Notes under the pieces: generated by a model
The model's database searches: none
What the model saw: the letters and a program-made list of their open reading frames with translations, nothing else
Told to the model about the DNA's origin: nothing
Program-made: the position numbers and the translations under genes
Shown: positions 34,041 through 43,353 of the stretch, in pieces
Layout: every line of letters starts with the position of its first letter
How positions within the stretch are numbered: the stretch's first letter is position 1
Source of the DNA: Bacillota bacterium
Lineage (GTDB): Bacteria > Bacillota > Clostridia > Christensenellales > Aristaeellaceae
DNA: 64,000 nucleotides
Assembly (NCBI GenBank): GCA_023459275.1
Contig: JAEWVC010000064.1
Location: forward strand, 86,655 to 150,654
Direction: 5' to 3'

Positions 34041-36341
34041 ATGATAAAAAATGAAAAATCCCAGGCACTTTTCTCCGAAGCCGGCCTTGCCTTTTTGCTG
34101 TCCGCCGGCCTCTCGCTTCCCCTGATTTTTGCGCTATCCCTGTCCGGCTGGTGGACAACGGCCCTGCTGGCGATCTTTTTTCTTACGGCGGCCCTGACCC
34201 TGCTTTCTCTGACCCGGCGGCTGAAATGGCTGGTCCTGGCGGGCCTTGCCGTATGGCAGGCAGCCGATATGATCCTTTCCCCCGGCGGCGGCATGGCCGT
34301 CACTGCCATTGTCCAGGTCGCAAAGGCGCTGTACCTGAAAGCAGCGGGCCAGCCGGATGCACTTCCCCTCTATGCCGGGGAAGCGGCGGTCGCCATTCCG
34401 CTGCTGTTCGCCTTTGTTTCCTATTTTGTGTGCTCAAAGGGGGCCGGCTTCTACCCGGCGCTGGGCATGACCCTTGTGGTGCTGATGGGGGTTTGGTTCT
34501 CCGGCCGTCAGGAACTGCTGGTGTTCAGCCTGCCTGCCCTTGTGGCTTTGGTGGTGCTGTATTCCCGTAACATCCATGAGGACCTGCCGGCCAAGCGCGT
34601 GCTGCCCCTGGCCCTTGCCGCCGTAGCCGTGGCTTTTTTGCTGCTGCCCGCGGGGAAGGTGTCTGTCAAGCCCATGGAGGAGTTTGCCGAAAACCTGCGC
34701 CGCACCATCTATGACTATCTGTTCTTTACCGAACCAAGGGACGTGTTCTCCCTGGCCTCGGAGGGGTATTACCCCCAGGGCAGCCAGCAGCTAGGGGGGC
34801 CTGCGACGCCCACGGATCATCCTGTGATGACGGTCTACACCACACGGAATACGCTTTTGCGGGGCGTTATCAAGGATGAGTATACCGGCCGCGTATGGCG
34901 GGATACCACCGGCGGCAGGCGGTACCTATACATTTCCCCCCGTTGGCGCGCTTTACGGGATTCGCTTCTGAACATGAACCTTCCCTCCTCTTCCGCCTTT
35001 GCATTAAGCGCCCTGCTAAACGCCCAGGCGGTGACGGTGGATCTTGCGTCTGCCGGTGCCTCCACCCTGTTCACCCCCCAGCGGGTGAAAGAATTATCCA
35101 CCCAGAGCGATATGGTGGTCTATTTCAACAGCGCGTCGGAACTGTTCATCACCAGGAACCTGGAGGCCGGGGACAGGTATACGGTGAAGGCTTCCCTATT
35201 GGAGGGGGGCGACCCGGGGCTTAACACGCTGGTGGACGCCTGCCTAGACACCCCGGACGCGGAATATGCGGCCGTCTATGAAAAATACACGGTGCTCCCC
35301 GGCCATCTGGAGCAGCAGGTGTTTGACCTGGCAAACAGGATCACCGCCAATTACCAAACGCCTTATGACAAAGCCCTAGCCATCAAAAACTATCTGTCCA
35401 GGTATTACAGCTATACCCTGGATGCCGCCGCGCCCCCCAGCAACATCGATTTTGTAACGTATTTTCTTTTCCGGAGCAAGGAAGGATACTGCACCTACTT
35501 CGCATCGGCCATGACGGTTCTTTGCCGCATGGCAGGCATCCCCGCCAGGTATGTGGAAGGGTATCTGGCCCAGCCCAATTCCGAAGGCGCCGCTTATGTC
35601 ACGGGGCTTGATGCCCACGCCTGGACGGAAGTATACTTTTCGGGTTTCGGCTGGGTGCCCTTTGATGCCACACCACTTTCCCAGCAGAACAACACTTCCA
35701 ATCAAAACAATCAGTCGCCTCCCCAGGAAAGCCCGTCCCCAACCTCCACCCCGGAACCCACGTCCGTGCCTACCCCCACCCCTTCCCCCGCGCCCAACGA
35801 GCCTTCCCAGGAACCTTCCAACGAACCGGAGGAGCAGTCCACGCCATCTCCCGCCCCTTCGGAGGAACCGGAGCCGGATGAACAGACGCCCCCGGAACCG
35901 CCTTCGCAAAAGCCGCCCTTCCCTTGGTGGGTCCTGCTTGTTCTTGCCGCCGCGGGTGCCGTGTACCTGCGCCTGCTTTTGACCACGCCCGCATACCGTG
36001 CCCGCCGGTCCAAATCGGAAAAAGACGCGCTGAACGCTTACATCGCCGGCGTGTACGACCTCCTGCTGCTGGACAGGCAAAAACCCAAGGCTTCGGAATC
36101 GCCCCTTGCCTTTGCGTCGCGGCTGGACGGAGAAAACCGGTATCCCCATCCGCTGACACCCCTGGCGGAGGCGCTGTGCCTGAGCCAGTACAGCCGCCAT
36201 CCCGTACAGGCGGAGGATGTGGCCGTGGTGAAGGCAACCTTTGACGCGCTGTACGCGCCTAAAAGCAAGTGGAAGAAAGCACGCTTCCGGCTGTACCGCG
36301 CCTTCTTCCGCAGGAAAGCGCCGCTACATTCCCCATCTTAA
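34041..36341 (+). CDS. Transglutaminase-like membrane protein (TgpA type)
   Basis: A 766-residue protein. Six or so N-terminal membrane helices (residues 10-215, DUF3488-like) are followed by an extracytoplasmic transglutaminase-like domain with the triad C484 (GYCTYFASAM), H526 (DAHAWTEVYF) and D542 (WVPFDATP). Then comes a proline/serine/threonine/glutamate-rich linker (about 550-630), a last membrane helix, and a DUF4129-like cytoplasmic tail. It completes the MoxR-DUF58 operon, with AAAGGAGG about 8 bases before ATG. It probably acts on cell-envelope proteins or peptidoglycan peptides. Confidence 0.92.
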   Translation: MIKNEKSQALFSEAGLAFLLSAGLSLPLIFALSLSGWWTTALLAIFFLTAALTLLSLTRRLKWLVLAGLAVWQAADMILSPGGGMAVTAIVQVAKALYLKAAGQPDALPLYAGEAAVAIPLLFAFVSYFVCSKGAGFYPALGMTLVVLMGVWFSGRQELLVFSLPALVALVVLYSRNIHEDLPAKRVLPLALAAVAVAFLLLPAGKVSVKPMEEFAENLRRTIYDYLFFTEPRDVFSLASEGYYPQGSQQLGGPATPTDHPVMTVYTTRNTLLRGVIKDEYTGRVWRDTTGGRRYLYISPRWRALRDSLLNMNLPSSSAFALSALLNAQAVTVDLASAGASTLFTPQRVKELSTQSDMVVYFNSASELFITRNLEAGDRYTVKASLLEGGDPGLNTLVDACLDTPDAEYAAVYEKYTVLPGHLEQQVFDLANRITANYQTPYDKALAIKNYLSRYYSYTLDAAAPPSNIDFVTYFLFRSKEGYCTYFASAMTVLCRMAGIPARYVEGYLAQPNSEGAAYVTGLDAHAWTEVYFSGFGWVPFDATPLSQQNNTSNQNNQSPPQESPSPTSTPEPTSVPTPTPSPAPNEPSQEPSNEPEEQSTPSPAPSEEPEPDEQTPPEPPSQKPPFPWWVLLVLAAAGAVYLRLLLTTPAYRARRSKSEKDALNAYIAGVYDLLLLDRQKPKASESPLAFASRLDGENRYPHPLTPLAEALCLSQYSRHPVQAEDVAVVKATFDALYAPKSKWKKARFRLYRAFFRRKAPLHSPS

Positions 36342-36410
36342 AAAATTGAAGTTTTAGGGTAGGGTGCGGGGAGGGTACTTTTACAAAAATTACCCTCCCC
36401 GCCAAAAAAA
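36331..36410 (+). repeat. Dispersed hairpin repeat, family A copy 2
   Basis: Carries TTGAAGTTTT, GGTGCGGGGAGGG, a TTTTACAAAA loop and CCCTCCCCGCCAAAA. It starts at the stop of the transglutaminase gene and its last A-run abuts the thrS promoter, so it may also insulate the two units as a terminator. Confidence 0.8.
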
Positions 36411-36412
36411 CG

Positions 36413-36442
36413 TTGACATCTTCCCTTGTGCGGGCATATACT
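36413..36442 (+). promoter_or_regulatory. Promoter for thrS
   Basis: TTGACA (36413-36418), 18-bp spacer, TATACT (36437-36442); start near 36449. Confidence 0.82.
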
Positions 36443-36448
36443 ACACCT

Positions 36449-36655
36449 ATTCCAAGGGATGACAGGGAACACGCCCGCGCAAACCCCCGCAAAGAGAGCA
36501 GGCGCCATGGCTGAAAGCGCCGCCGGAAGGAAGCGGAAGGGATACCATCCTTTGACCTGGACGCTATGCGCGCGATACAGCGCTGAACGAGTGGTTTTGC
36601 AAGCAGGGTGGAACCGCGGATATTCATCCGTCCCGGCATCGGGGCGGATTTTTGT
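36449..36655 (+). promoter_or_regulatory. T-box riboswitch (threonyl) with terminator, controlling thrS
   Basis: The T-box core AGGGTGGAACCGCG lies at 36605-36618. Stem I closes by CAAGGGAT near 36463 pairing with ATCCTTTG (36547-36554), and just inside it the triplet ACC (36544-36546), a threonine codon, is followed by A, as expected for a specifier. An AGAGAG and a GCTGAAAG segment lie in stem I. The terminator is ATCCGTCCCG-GCAT-CGGGGCGGAT followed by TTTT (36626-36653). Uncharged threonine tRNA should bind and prevent termination. The TGGA bulge would pair with a UCCA acceptor end. Confidence 0.93.
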
Positions 36656-36698
36656 ATGCCCGCGGCCTTGCGAGCCAATGAAAAAGGAGGAAGCGAGC

Positions 36699-38639
36699 AT
36701 GAAAATCACCTTGCAGGGAAACGTCCGGGAGTTTGACAAGGGAGTCACCCCGCTGGATGTGGCGGGCCAAATCAGCCAGGATCTTAAAAAGAACGCGCTG
36801 TGCGCCAGGCTGAACGGCGAAAAGATCATTGAGCTGTGGCAGCCGCTGAATGAGGACTGCGGCTTGGAGATCCTGACCTTTGAGGATGAGGCCGGGAAGC
36901 GCACCCTCCGGCACACAGCCTCCCATGTGCTGGCCCAAGCCGTCAAAATCCTGTTCCCCAAAGCCAAGCTGGCCATCGGGCCGGCCATTGACAGCGGATT
37001 TTATTACGACTTTGATGTGGACGAGGCCTTTTCCCCGGAAGATCTGGCACACATCGAAAAGGAAATGGCGAAGATCGTCAAGAAGAACGACCGGCTGGAG
37101 CGGTTCGAACTGCCAAGGGCGGAGGCCATCGCCCTGATGGAAAGCCGGGGAGAGCCCTACAAGGTGGAGCTGATCCGGGACCTGCCGGAGGACGCGGTGC
37201 TCTCCTTCTACAAACAAGGGGACTTCGTTGACCTTTGCGCCGGCCCGCATTTGCCCTCCACCGGCAAGGTGAAGGCCTTCAAGCTCACCCAGGTTGCCGG
37301 GGCCTACTGGCGCGGCAGCGAAAAAAACAAGATGCTCCAGCGCATCTACGGCACGGCCTTTTATTCCAAAGAAGAGATGGACGAATACCTTGCAAGGCTG
37401 GAGGAGGCCCGGAAAAGGGACCATAACAAGCTGGGCCGTGAGCTGGAATACTTTACCACCGTGGACTATATCGGCCAGGGCCTGCCCATTCTGCTTCCCA
37501 AGGGAACCAGGGTCATCCAGCTTCTGCAGCGCTTTGTGGAGGACGAGGAGCAGCGCCGGGGTTACCTGCTCACCAAGACGCCCCTGATGGCCAAGCGCGA
37601 CCTTTATAAAATTTCCGGCCACTGGGATCATTACCGGGAAGGCATGTTCATCATGGGCGACCCGGAAGCGGAGGGTGAGGTTTTCGCCCTGCGGCCCATG
37701 ACCTGCCCCTTCCAGTTCCAGGTGTTCCTCAACAAAACGCGTTCCTACCGGGATCTGCCCATGCGCCTGGCGGAAACCAGCACGCTGTTCCGTAATGAAG
37801 CCTCAGGGGAAATGCACGGGCTGATCCGCGTGCGCCAGTTCACCATCTCCGAGGGCCATCTGGCCTGCTCTCCCGATCAGGTGGAGGATGAGTTCCGCGG
37901 CTGCCTGGATCTGGCCAAGTTCATGCTCAAGACCCTGGGCCTGGACGGGGACGTCAGCTACCGCTTCAGCAAATGGGACCCCAAAAACAAGGAAAAATAT
38001 ATCGGCGAGCCCGAGTCCTGGGAAAATACGCAGAGCCTGATGCGCCGGATCCTTGACCACATGGGGATCGAATATACGGAGGCGGAGGGCGAGGCGGCTT
38101 TCTACGGCCCCAAGCTGGACATTCAGATCAAGAACGTCTGGGGCAAGGAAGACACCATGATCACCATCCAGATCGACTTCCAGCTGGCCGAACGCTTCCA
38201 GATGGAGTATACGGATAAGGACGGTGTCAAAAAGCATCCCATCGTCATCCACCGCACCTCCATCGGCTGCTACGAGCGCACGCTGGCGCTGCTCATTGAA
38301 AAGTACGCCGGGGCCATGCCCCTGTGGCTCAGCCCCACGCAAGTCAAGGTGCTCACCATCACCGAGCGCGCCGACGCCTGGGCTGAGGAAATCGCCAAAA
38401 AGTTCTCCGACGCGGGCCTGCGCGTGGAGGTGGATAAGCGCAACGAGAAGATCGGTTTCAAGGTGCGGGAGGCTCAAATGGACAAGACGCCCTATATGCT
38501 GGTGCTGGGCGACCAGGAGGTGGAAACAAAGACCGCCACCGTCCGGGACCGCAAGGGCGAAAACCTTGGCGCCATGGACATCGACGGGCTTTTGCAAAAG
38601 CTGCTTTACGATGTGGCAACAAGGAAGCTGGACGTATAA
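36699..38639 (+). CDS. thrS: Threonyl-tRNA synthetase
   Basis: A 646-residue class II synthetase of full length. Residues 1-62 are the TGS domain (MKITLQGNVREFDKGVTPLDVA). Residues about 65-220 are the editing domain with HTASHVLAQAVK. The catalytic core includes MTCPFQFQVF (zinc cysteine), MHGLIRVRQF and VIHRTSIGCYERTLALLIE; the anticodon-binding domain fills the C-terminus from about 545. AAAGGAGG precedes ATG 36699. It is expressed from a T-box leader and followed by a strong hairpin. Confidence 0.97.
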   Translation: MKITLQGNVREFDKGVTPLDVAGQISQDLKKNALCARLNGEKIIELWQPLNEDCGLEILTFEDEAGKRTLRHTASHVLAQAVKILFPKAKLAIGPAIDSGFYYDFDVDEAFSPEDLAHIEKEMAKIVKKNDRLERFELPRAEAIALMESRGEPYKVELIRDLPEDAVLSFYKQGDFVDLCAGPHLPSTGKVKAFKLTQVAGAYWRGSEKNKMLQRIYGTAFYSKEEMDEYLARLEEARKRDHNKLGRELEYFTTVDYIGQGLPILLPKGTRVIQLLQRFVEDEEQRRGYLLTKTPLMAKRDLYKISGHWDHYREGMFIMGDPEAEGEVFALRPMTCPFQFQVFLNKTRSYRDLPMRLAETSTLFRNEASGEMHGLIRVRQFTISEGHLACSPDQVEDEFRGCLDLAKFMLKTLGLDGDVSYRFSKWDPKNKEKYIGEPESWENTQSLMRRILDHMGIEYTEAEGEAAFYGPKLDIQIKNVWGKEDTMITIQIDFQLAERFQMEYTDKDGVKKHPIVIHRTSIGCYERTLALLIEKYAGAMPLWLSPTQVKVLTITERADAWAEEIAKKFSDAGLRVEVDKRNEKIGFKVREAQMDKTPYMLVLGDQEVETKTATVRDRKGENLGAMDIDGLLQKLLYDVATRKLDV

Positions 38640-38641
38640 GC

Positions 38642-38700
38642 ACGGCGGAAAGGGCGGGGAGGGAACTTTTTACAAAAGTTCCCTCCCCATACCTTTCCTT
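38642..38700 (+). repeat. Dispersed hairpin repeat, family A copy 3, between convergent genes
   Basis: GGGGAGGGAACTTTT-TAC-AAAAGTTCCCTCCCC (38656-38688) is a perfect 15-bp stem with a 3-base loop, the most regular copy. It sits between thrS and the convergent diguanylate cyclase gene and can serve as a terminator for both. Confidence 0.8.
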
Positions 38701-38789
38701 AAAAATTTTATTCTAGCGAATCAAGATTGCCGAAAAACGGCGTTTTTTTGTATCCGGTTCAATATGGCTTCCGGTAAAAAAATACCCGT

Positions 38790-40343
38790 CTACCCAAACA
38801 CCACCGTGCGGTTCTTTGCCAGGTGTTTTGCCTGATACAGCGCGGTGTCGGCTTCCAAAAGCACCTGCTCCAAGGCTCTGTCCGCAAGGCAGTTGTTTTC
38901 CACGCAGTTATCCGTAACACCGATGCTCACCGTATACCTTACCGTATTCCCTTCAAAGGTCTGTTCAGCCTGGCATACTTTCGTACGGATGCGCTCGGCG
39001 ATATGTATCGCTTCTTCTTTTGTCATCCCCGGAAGAAGTATGGCGAATTCTTCGCCCCCGATGCGGCCCACAACGTCTTCCTCCCGCAGGGAGGTACGCA
39101 GAAGCTGCGCGAAATGGATGAGCACCTCGTCGCCCTTGACATGGCCGAACGTATCGTTGATGGATTTGAAATTGTCCAGATCCAGCATGAACAGCGACAG
39201 AGGTTTTCTTTGCTCCCGCAAAGCGGCACGCACCTGCTCATAGCTGTTTTCGAAACCGCTCCTGTTCAAAAGGCCCGTAAGGGCGTCCGTATCCGCCTGG
39301 CGGCGCAGGTTCAGCTCGCAGGCCTTTTGGTTGGTAATGTTTCTGATGATCAGCACGGACCCGTCCTGCCCCTTGCCCAAGGGATAAAAGTCCAGGGACA
39401 GATATGTATCCCCCTCTTCCTTATGAAAAACGATCTCTTCTTTGCGCTCCGTCCGGGTGCTGAGCAGGCTGTCCGCCATTTCCCCCGGGCAGCATATTTC
39501 CCGCAGATGGCGTCCCGTAAGCGGCCCCTGTACGCCGTTCTCTTCCCGGGCGATTTTGACCGCGGCGGAGTTGGCCTCCAAAACAAAGCCATTTCTATCC
39601 GTTACAAGGATGCCGTAGTCCACAACCTCAAACACCTTGTCCCTCGCAATGGGAGAAAGCCTGAAAAAGCTGTAGCGGAAGAGCGACAGGAACAGGATCA
39701 TTGCACTGGGGATATATAGTACGGATATATGGATGAAAATGCCCATTTCCTCCAAAACAGCCGTCTTGAGGAACGCCGCCAGAAAGGTAAACAAAAAACT
39801 CCCTACGATCCAGTAGACCTGCCTGCGGAAAGCCGGCGCCAGCTTGCGCGCAAAATTCAAAAGAAGCAGGATGGCAAACAAGGGGAGGGAAAAGTTATAT
39901 GCCACCAGGATCATCCCCACAGTGGTGGACTCCACTACCAGGGAGCGGCCAAATATCAGGCTGTCCTGCAAGGCATAGCTGGACCGCATGATATGGAGGA
40001 CCGGATCCGTAAAGATCAGGAGCACCGTTAGGGCGGAAAGCGCCAATCCGGCATAAACGACTTTGTTCAGCCTGCGGCTCATGGTATATGTAACTGCAAA
40101 CTTCACGGTAAAGATGGGCAGGCCGAACACCCCGATCTGCTGCACATCCCGCCAAAACAGCTTCCCGGAAAGCGTGGCGGCCTCTATCTCAAAAAAAGAT
40201 CCCACCGTCCAGAAAATGGCGAATATTCCCAAAAAGCATACCTCGGACGCCCCATGCACATGCCTGTGGGTAAAGGCGTAAGCAGACATTGCGCCGATAA
40301 ACAGCGCCGAAGCAACCAGCAAAAAATCTTGCAGAAACCGCAT
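38790..40343 (-). CDS. Membrane diguanylate cyclase (7TM-PAS-GGDEF)
   Basis: A 517-residue enzyme that makes cyclic di-GMP from GTP. Residues about 1-220 contain seven membrane helices of the histidine-kinase-like 7TM sensor type, residues about 230-340 a PAS domain (VDYGILVTDRNGFVLEAN), and residues 355-515 the GGDEF domain. The active site is GGEEF (about 429-433). The inhibitory RxxD motif (REED) lies five residues before it, so product inhibition is likely. ATG 40343 has ACGAGG upstream. It is a single gene; the ligand sensed is unknown. Confidence 0.93.
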   Translation of the reverse strand: MRFLQDFLLVASALFIGAMSAYAFTHRHVHGASEVCFLGIFAIFWTVGSFFEIEAATLSGKLFWRDVQQIGVFGLPIFTVKFAVTYTMSRRLNKVVYAGLALSALTVLLIFTDPVLHIMRSSYALQDSLIFGRSLVVESTTVGMILVAYNFSLPLFAILLLLNFARKLAPAFRRQVYWIVGSFLFTFLAAFLKTAVLEEMGIFIHISVLYIPSAMILFLSLFRYSFFRLSPIARDKVFEVVDYGILVTDRNGFVLEANSAAVKIAREENGVQGPLTGRHLREICCPGEMADSLLSTRTERKEEIVFHKEEGDTYLSLDFYPLGKGQDGSVLIIRNITNQKACELNLRRQADTDALTGLLNRSGFENSYEQVRAALREQRKPLSLFMLDLDNFKSINDTFGHVKGDEVLIHFAQLLRTSLREEDVVGRIGGEEFAILLPGMTKEEAIHIAERIRTKVCQAEQTFEGNTVRYTVSIGVTDNCVENNCLADRALEQVLLEADTALYQAKHLAKNRTVVFG

Positions 40344-40412
40344 GAATGACCTCGTTTCCCCGATTTGACGGCGCTCGATTCCCAAACGGTGCCGGGCACA
40401 ACTTTCTGGCCT

Positions 40413-40441
40413 ATTTTCCACAATTTTGGTATATTTGTCAA
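40413..40441 (-). promoter_or_regulatory. Candidate promoter for the diguanylate cyclase
   Basis: On the minus strand TTGACA (40441-40436), 17-bp spacer, GAAAAT (40418-40413). The rest of the 40344-40793 gap is AT-rich at its right end and holds the divergent opp promoter; from about 40450 to 40690 I see no gene. Confidence 0.45.
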
Positions 40442-40700
40442 CCATAAAATCTTGCTATTTCCCCTGCTTTTTCCGGGGCTCGCCTTCCGTCGCAAGGAAT
40501 GATACGGCGCGGGGTCCCGTAGCACAAAAAGGAACATCGGACCAGGGTGGCTTTTTGCGGACAAACGGATACTGGCAAATCCCCGCTTTCAGCGTGGCGT
40601 CAGGAGGGCGCAAAGATATAAAAGCAAAACATATGCAGGCAGGCCGCTTCAAAATTGCGTTTTTCCGCGTTTGATAGCAAAATAACAAACAAGAAGTCTC

Positions 40701-40714
40701 TGCAAACGATTGAA
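40701..40714. promoter_or_regulatory. LacI-type operator-like box at the opp promoter
   Basis: TGCAAACGATTGAA shares its first 12 bases with the cre-like box at 13109 and overlaps the -35 of the opp promoter, where a bound repressor would block RNA polymerase. Confidence 0.5.
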
Positions 40715-40738
40715 AAAGATATACAGATACTGTATAAT
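40710..40738 (+). promoter_or_regulatory. Sigma-A promoter of the oligopeptide transporter operon
   Basis: TTGAAA (40710-40715), 17-bp spacer, TATAAT (40733-40738). The leader is about 50 bases. Confidence 0.78.
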
Positions 40739-40793
40739 TAAAGAAATCTATGACCAATTCAAGTCATGGAAAAACAGGCAAGGAGTGGTATAA

Positions 40794-43184
40794 GTGAAAA
40801 AAATCATCGCTTGGATGATGGCCGCCGCTATGCTCGCGGGAATGGGCATCGTTGCGCAGGCCGAGGAGGCGCCGCAGTACACCTACAACCGGGCGTTGGT
40901 GAACTTCCCCACCAACTGGAACCCGCACCAGTATCAGACCGCTACCGACAACGACGCCATGATGGCGTATCTGACCAGCAGCTTTTACGAGTTTGATTAC
41001 AACGACTCCATGGACGGGTATGTTTTGGAGCCTGTTGTGGCCGCCGATTACCCCGTGGATGTGACAGCCGATTACGTGGGCGATGAGTGGGGTATTGCCC
41101 AAGGCGATACCGCCCGCGCCTGGAAGATTCCCCTGCGCAGCGACATCAAGTGGCAGGATGGCACCGCCGTCGTGGCGGGCGATTTCGTCACCTCCGCCAA
41201 GCTCCTTCTCAATTCCGCGGCCCAAAACTACCGGGCCGATACCCTGTACAACGGCAACATGGTCATTGTAAATGCCGAAGCGTACGCCAAGCAGGGCACC
41301 GACGCGGATACCTCCATCCGCGCTTACATGGATTTGGCGGGCGCCGCCGATGTTACCGCCTTCCTGGCCGAATACGGCAGCCAGCCCGGCTATGTAAACT
41401 GGGGCAACTCCTTTGGCGATACCTATGACTTTGCCGCCAAGGCCTGGACGGGCAAGGCGGAAAACGCCGTGGTGGACAGCAGCCTGACCTTAAGCGACTT
41501 GTACGCCTTCTACACCGAGGGCGAGGGCGCCACCTACATCACCTGGGCCGACGCTGCCACCAAGAAAGACTGGGCGCTGGACGAACTGTTCGGCAAGTAC
41601 AAGTACCCCGAAACCGCCTTTGAAAAGGTGGGCATCAAGGCTTTGAGCGACACCGAGCTGGTGCTGATCCTCACCAAACCCCTGCAGGGCTTCTACCTCA
41701 ATTACTCCCTTAGCAGCAGCTGGCTGGTGAATGAAGCGCTGTACGCAAAGTGCGAAAGCACCGTGGATGGCGTGTACAACAACACCTACGGCACCAGCGC
41801 CGAAACCACCATGTCCTTTGGTCCCTATATGCTTACTTCCTTCCAATCCGACAAGATCTACACCATGGAAAAGAACCCCTACTGGTTCGGCTACAATGAC
41901 GAGGCCAACAAGGGCCTGTACCAGACCACCAAAATGCAGTTTGACTGCGTGAAGGAATCCTCCACCCGCCTGCAAATGTTCTTGAACGGCAAGCTGGACT
42001 CCTACGGCCTGGACAAGGACCACATCGCCGAATACGGCATGTCCGATTACACCTACTATTCCGAAGGTGATTCCATCTTCGCCATGGCCTTCAACCCCAA
42101 TATGGAAGCGCTTAAGACCAACCAGGCCAGCGCCGGGGAAAACATCAACAAGACCATCCTGACCATCAAGGACTTCCGGATTGCCATGTCCCTTGCCATG
42201 AACCGCGCCGAGTTCTGCCTGGCCGCCGACCCCACCAGCGCTCCAGCCTTCGCGCTGTACGGCGGGCAAATCGTTTCCGATCCGGACAATGGCATCTTCT
42301 ACCGCACCACCGACCAGGCCAAGCAGGTCATCGTCAACTTCTGGGGCCTGGCCGATGAAATCGGCGAGGGCAAGCTTTATGCTACCGCAGATGAAGCCAT
42401 CGACAGCATCACCGGCTACAACCTGGAAATGGCCAAGACCTACTTTGACGCCGCCTACGACAAGGCCATCGCCGACGGGCTGATGGACGACAACGACGTG
42501 GTGGAAATCATGGTGGGCACCCCCAACAACACCAGCGCCTTCTACAACAGCGGCTATGAATTCATCGTCAACAACTACACCGAGGCGGTGAAGGGCACCA
42601 AGCTGGAAGGCAAACTGACCTTCAAGCGGGACGATACCTTGGGTAACGGCTTTGCGACGGCACTGCAAAACAACAATGTCGACATGCTCTTTGGCGTAGG
42701 CTGGACCGGCTCCACTTTCGATCCCTATGGGCTGATGGAAGCTTATGTCAGCAGCACCTACCAGTATGACTCCAGCTGGGATACCACCGCCGCCAAACTG
42801 GATGTCACCCTGGACGGCCAGGCTTATACAGCCACCGTGTGGGATTGGTACCAGGCTATCGTGGGCACGGAAATCACCGCCACCAAGGCCGGCACCAGCG
42901 AAACCGCTACCTTCTCCTTCCCCTACAGCACCGACGCCAAGGAAGCGGCAGACCGTATGACGGTATTGGCTGCGCTTGAAAACGCCGTCCTGCAGAACTA
43001 CCACTTCATCCCGCTGATGGGCGACTCTGCCGCCGCCATCAAGGGTATGCAGGTGAAGTTCTACACCGAGGACGAAGTGTTCCCCATGGGCCGCGGCGGT
43101 GTGAAATACTTGACCTACAATTATGACGATGCCGCTTGGGACGCCTTTGTCACGGAGCAGGGCGGTACCCTGAACTACAAGTAA
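40794..43184 (+). CDS. Oligopeptide ABC transporter binding protein (OppA-like, unusually long)
   Basis: A 796-residue exported solute-binding protein of family 5, where 520-600 residues is usual. The signal peptide (residues 1-23, ending AQA-E) has no lipobox cysteine. Family features are NFPTNWNPHQY, SDIKWQDGTAVVAGDFVTSAKLLL and MTFGPYMLTSFQSDKIYTMEKNPYW-like (SFGPYMLTSFQ, EKNPYWFGYND). Extra length lies partly in residues about 155-260, a loop rich in Asp, Ala and Thr. GTG 40794 follows AAGGAGTGG. It is the first gene of the operon and is separated from the permeases by a stabilising hairpin. Confidence 0.9.
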   Translation: MKKIIAWMMAAAMLAGMGIVAQAEEAPQYTYNRALVNFPTNWNPHQYQTATDNDAMMAYLTSSFYEFDYNDSMDGYVLEPVVAADYPVDVTADYVGDEWGIAQGDTARAWKIPLRSDIKWQDGTAVVAGDFVTSAKLLLNSAAQNYRADTLYNGNMVIVNAEAYAKQGTDADTSIRAYMDLAGAADVTAFLAEYGSQPGYVNWGNSFGDTYDFAAKAWTGKAENAVVDSSLTLSDLYAFYTEGEGATYITWADAATKKDWALDELFGKYKYPETAFEKVGIKALSDTELVLILTKPLQGFYLNYSLSSSWLVNEALYAKCESTVDGVYNNTYGTSAETTMSFGPYMLTSFQSDKIYTMEKNPYWFGYNDEANKGLYQTTKMQFDCVKESSTRLQMFLNGKLDSYGLDKDHIAEYGMSDYTYYSEGDSIFAMAFNPNMEALKTNQASAGENINKTILTIKDFRIAMSLAMNRAEFCLAADPTSAPAFALYGGQIVSDPDNGIFYRTTDQAKQVIVNFWGLADEIGEGKLYATADEAIDSITGYNLEMAKTYFDAAYDKAIADGLMDDNDVVEIMVGTPNNTSAFYNSGYEFIVNNYTEAVKGTKLEGKLTFKRDDTLGNGFATALQNNNVDMLFGVGWTGSTFDPYGLMEAYVSSTYQYDSSWDTTAAKLDVTLDGQAYTATVWDWYQAIVGTEITATKAGTSETATFSFPYSTDAKEAADRMTVLAALENAVLQNYHFIPLMGDSAAAIKGMQVKFYTEDEVFPMGRGGVKYLTYNYDDAAWDAFVTEQGGTLNYK

Positions 43185-43221
43185 CCGTTCGGCGGCTCCA
43201 ATTCCAAGGATAGCCATGTTG

Positions 43222-43254
43222 CGGAGGAAGGGTGCGCATGCATCCCTTCCTCCG
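43222..43254 (+). other. Intra-operon hairpin after the binding protein
   Basis: CGGAGGAAGGG and CCCTTCCTCCG make a perfect 11-bp stem with an 11-base loop and no T-run. Such hairpins after binding-protein genes usually protect the upstream message and lower downstream expression. Confidence 0.7.
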
Positions 43255-43353
43255 TTGGTTAGTCCTTCCCCAAATAGATTGCATTGTTTGCGGCTACCTC
43301 CATTTGCGCCGTCTGCATTTGGGTAAGGCCGCAAAATGAAAAGGGGATTCCGC

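Noticed and set aside
40455..40757. A 100-codon minus-strand frame between the cyclase and opp genes
   Set aside because: It has no ribosome site, covers the opp promoter and operator-like box, and has no recognisable pattern.
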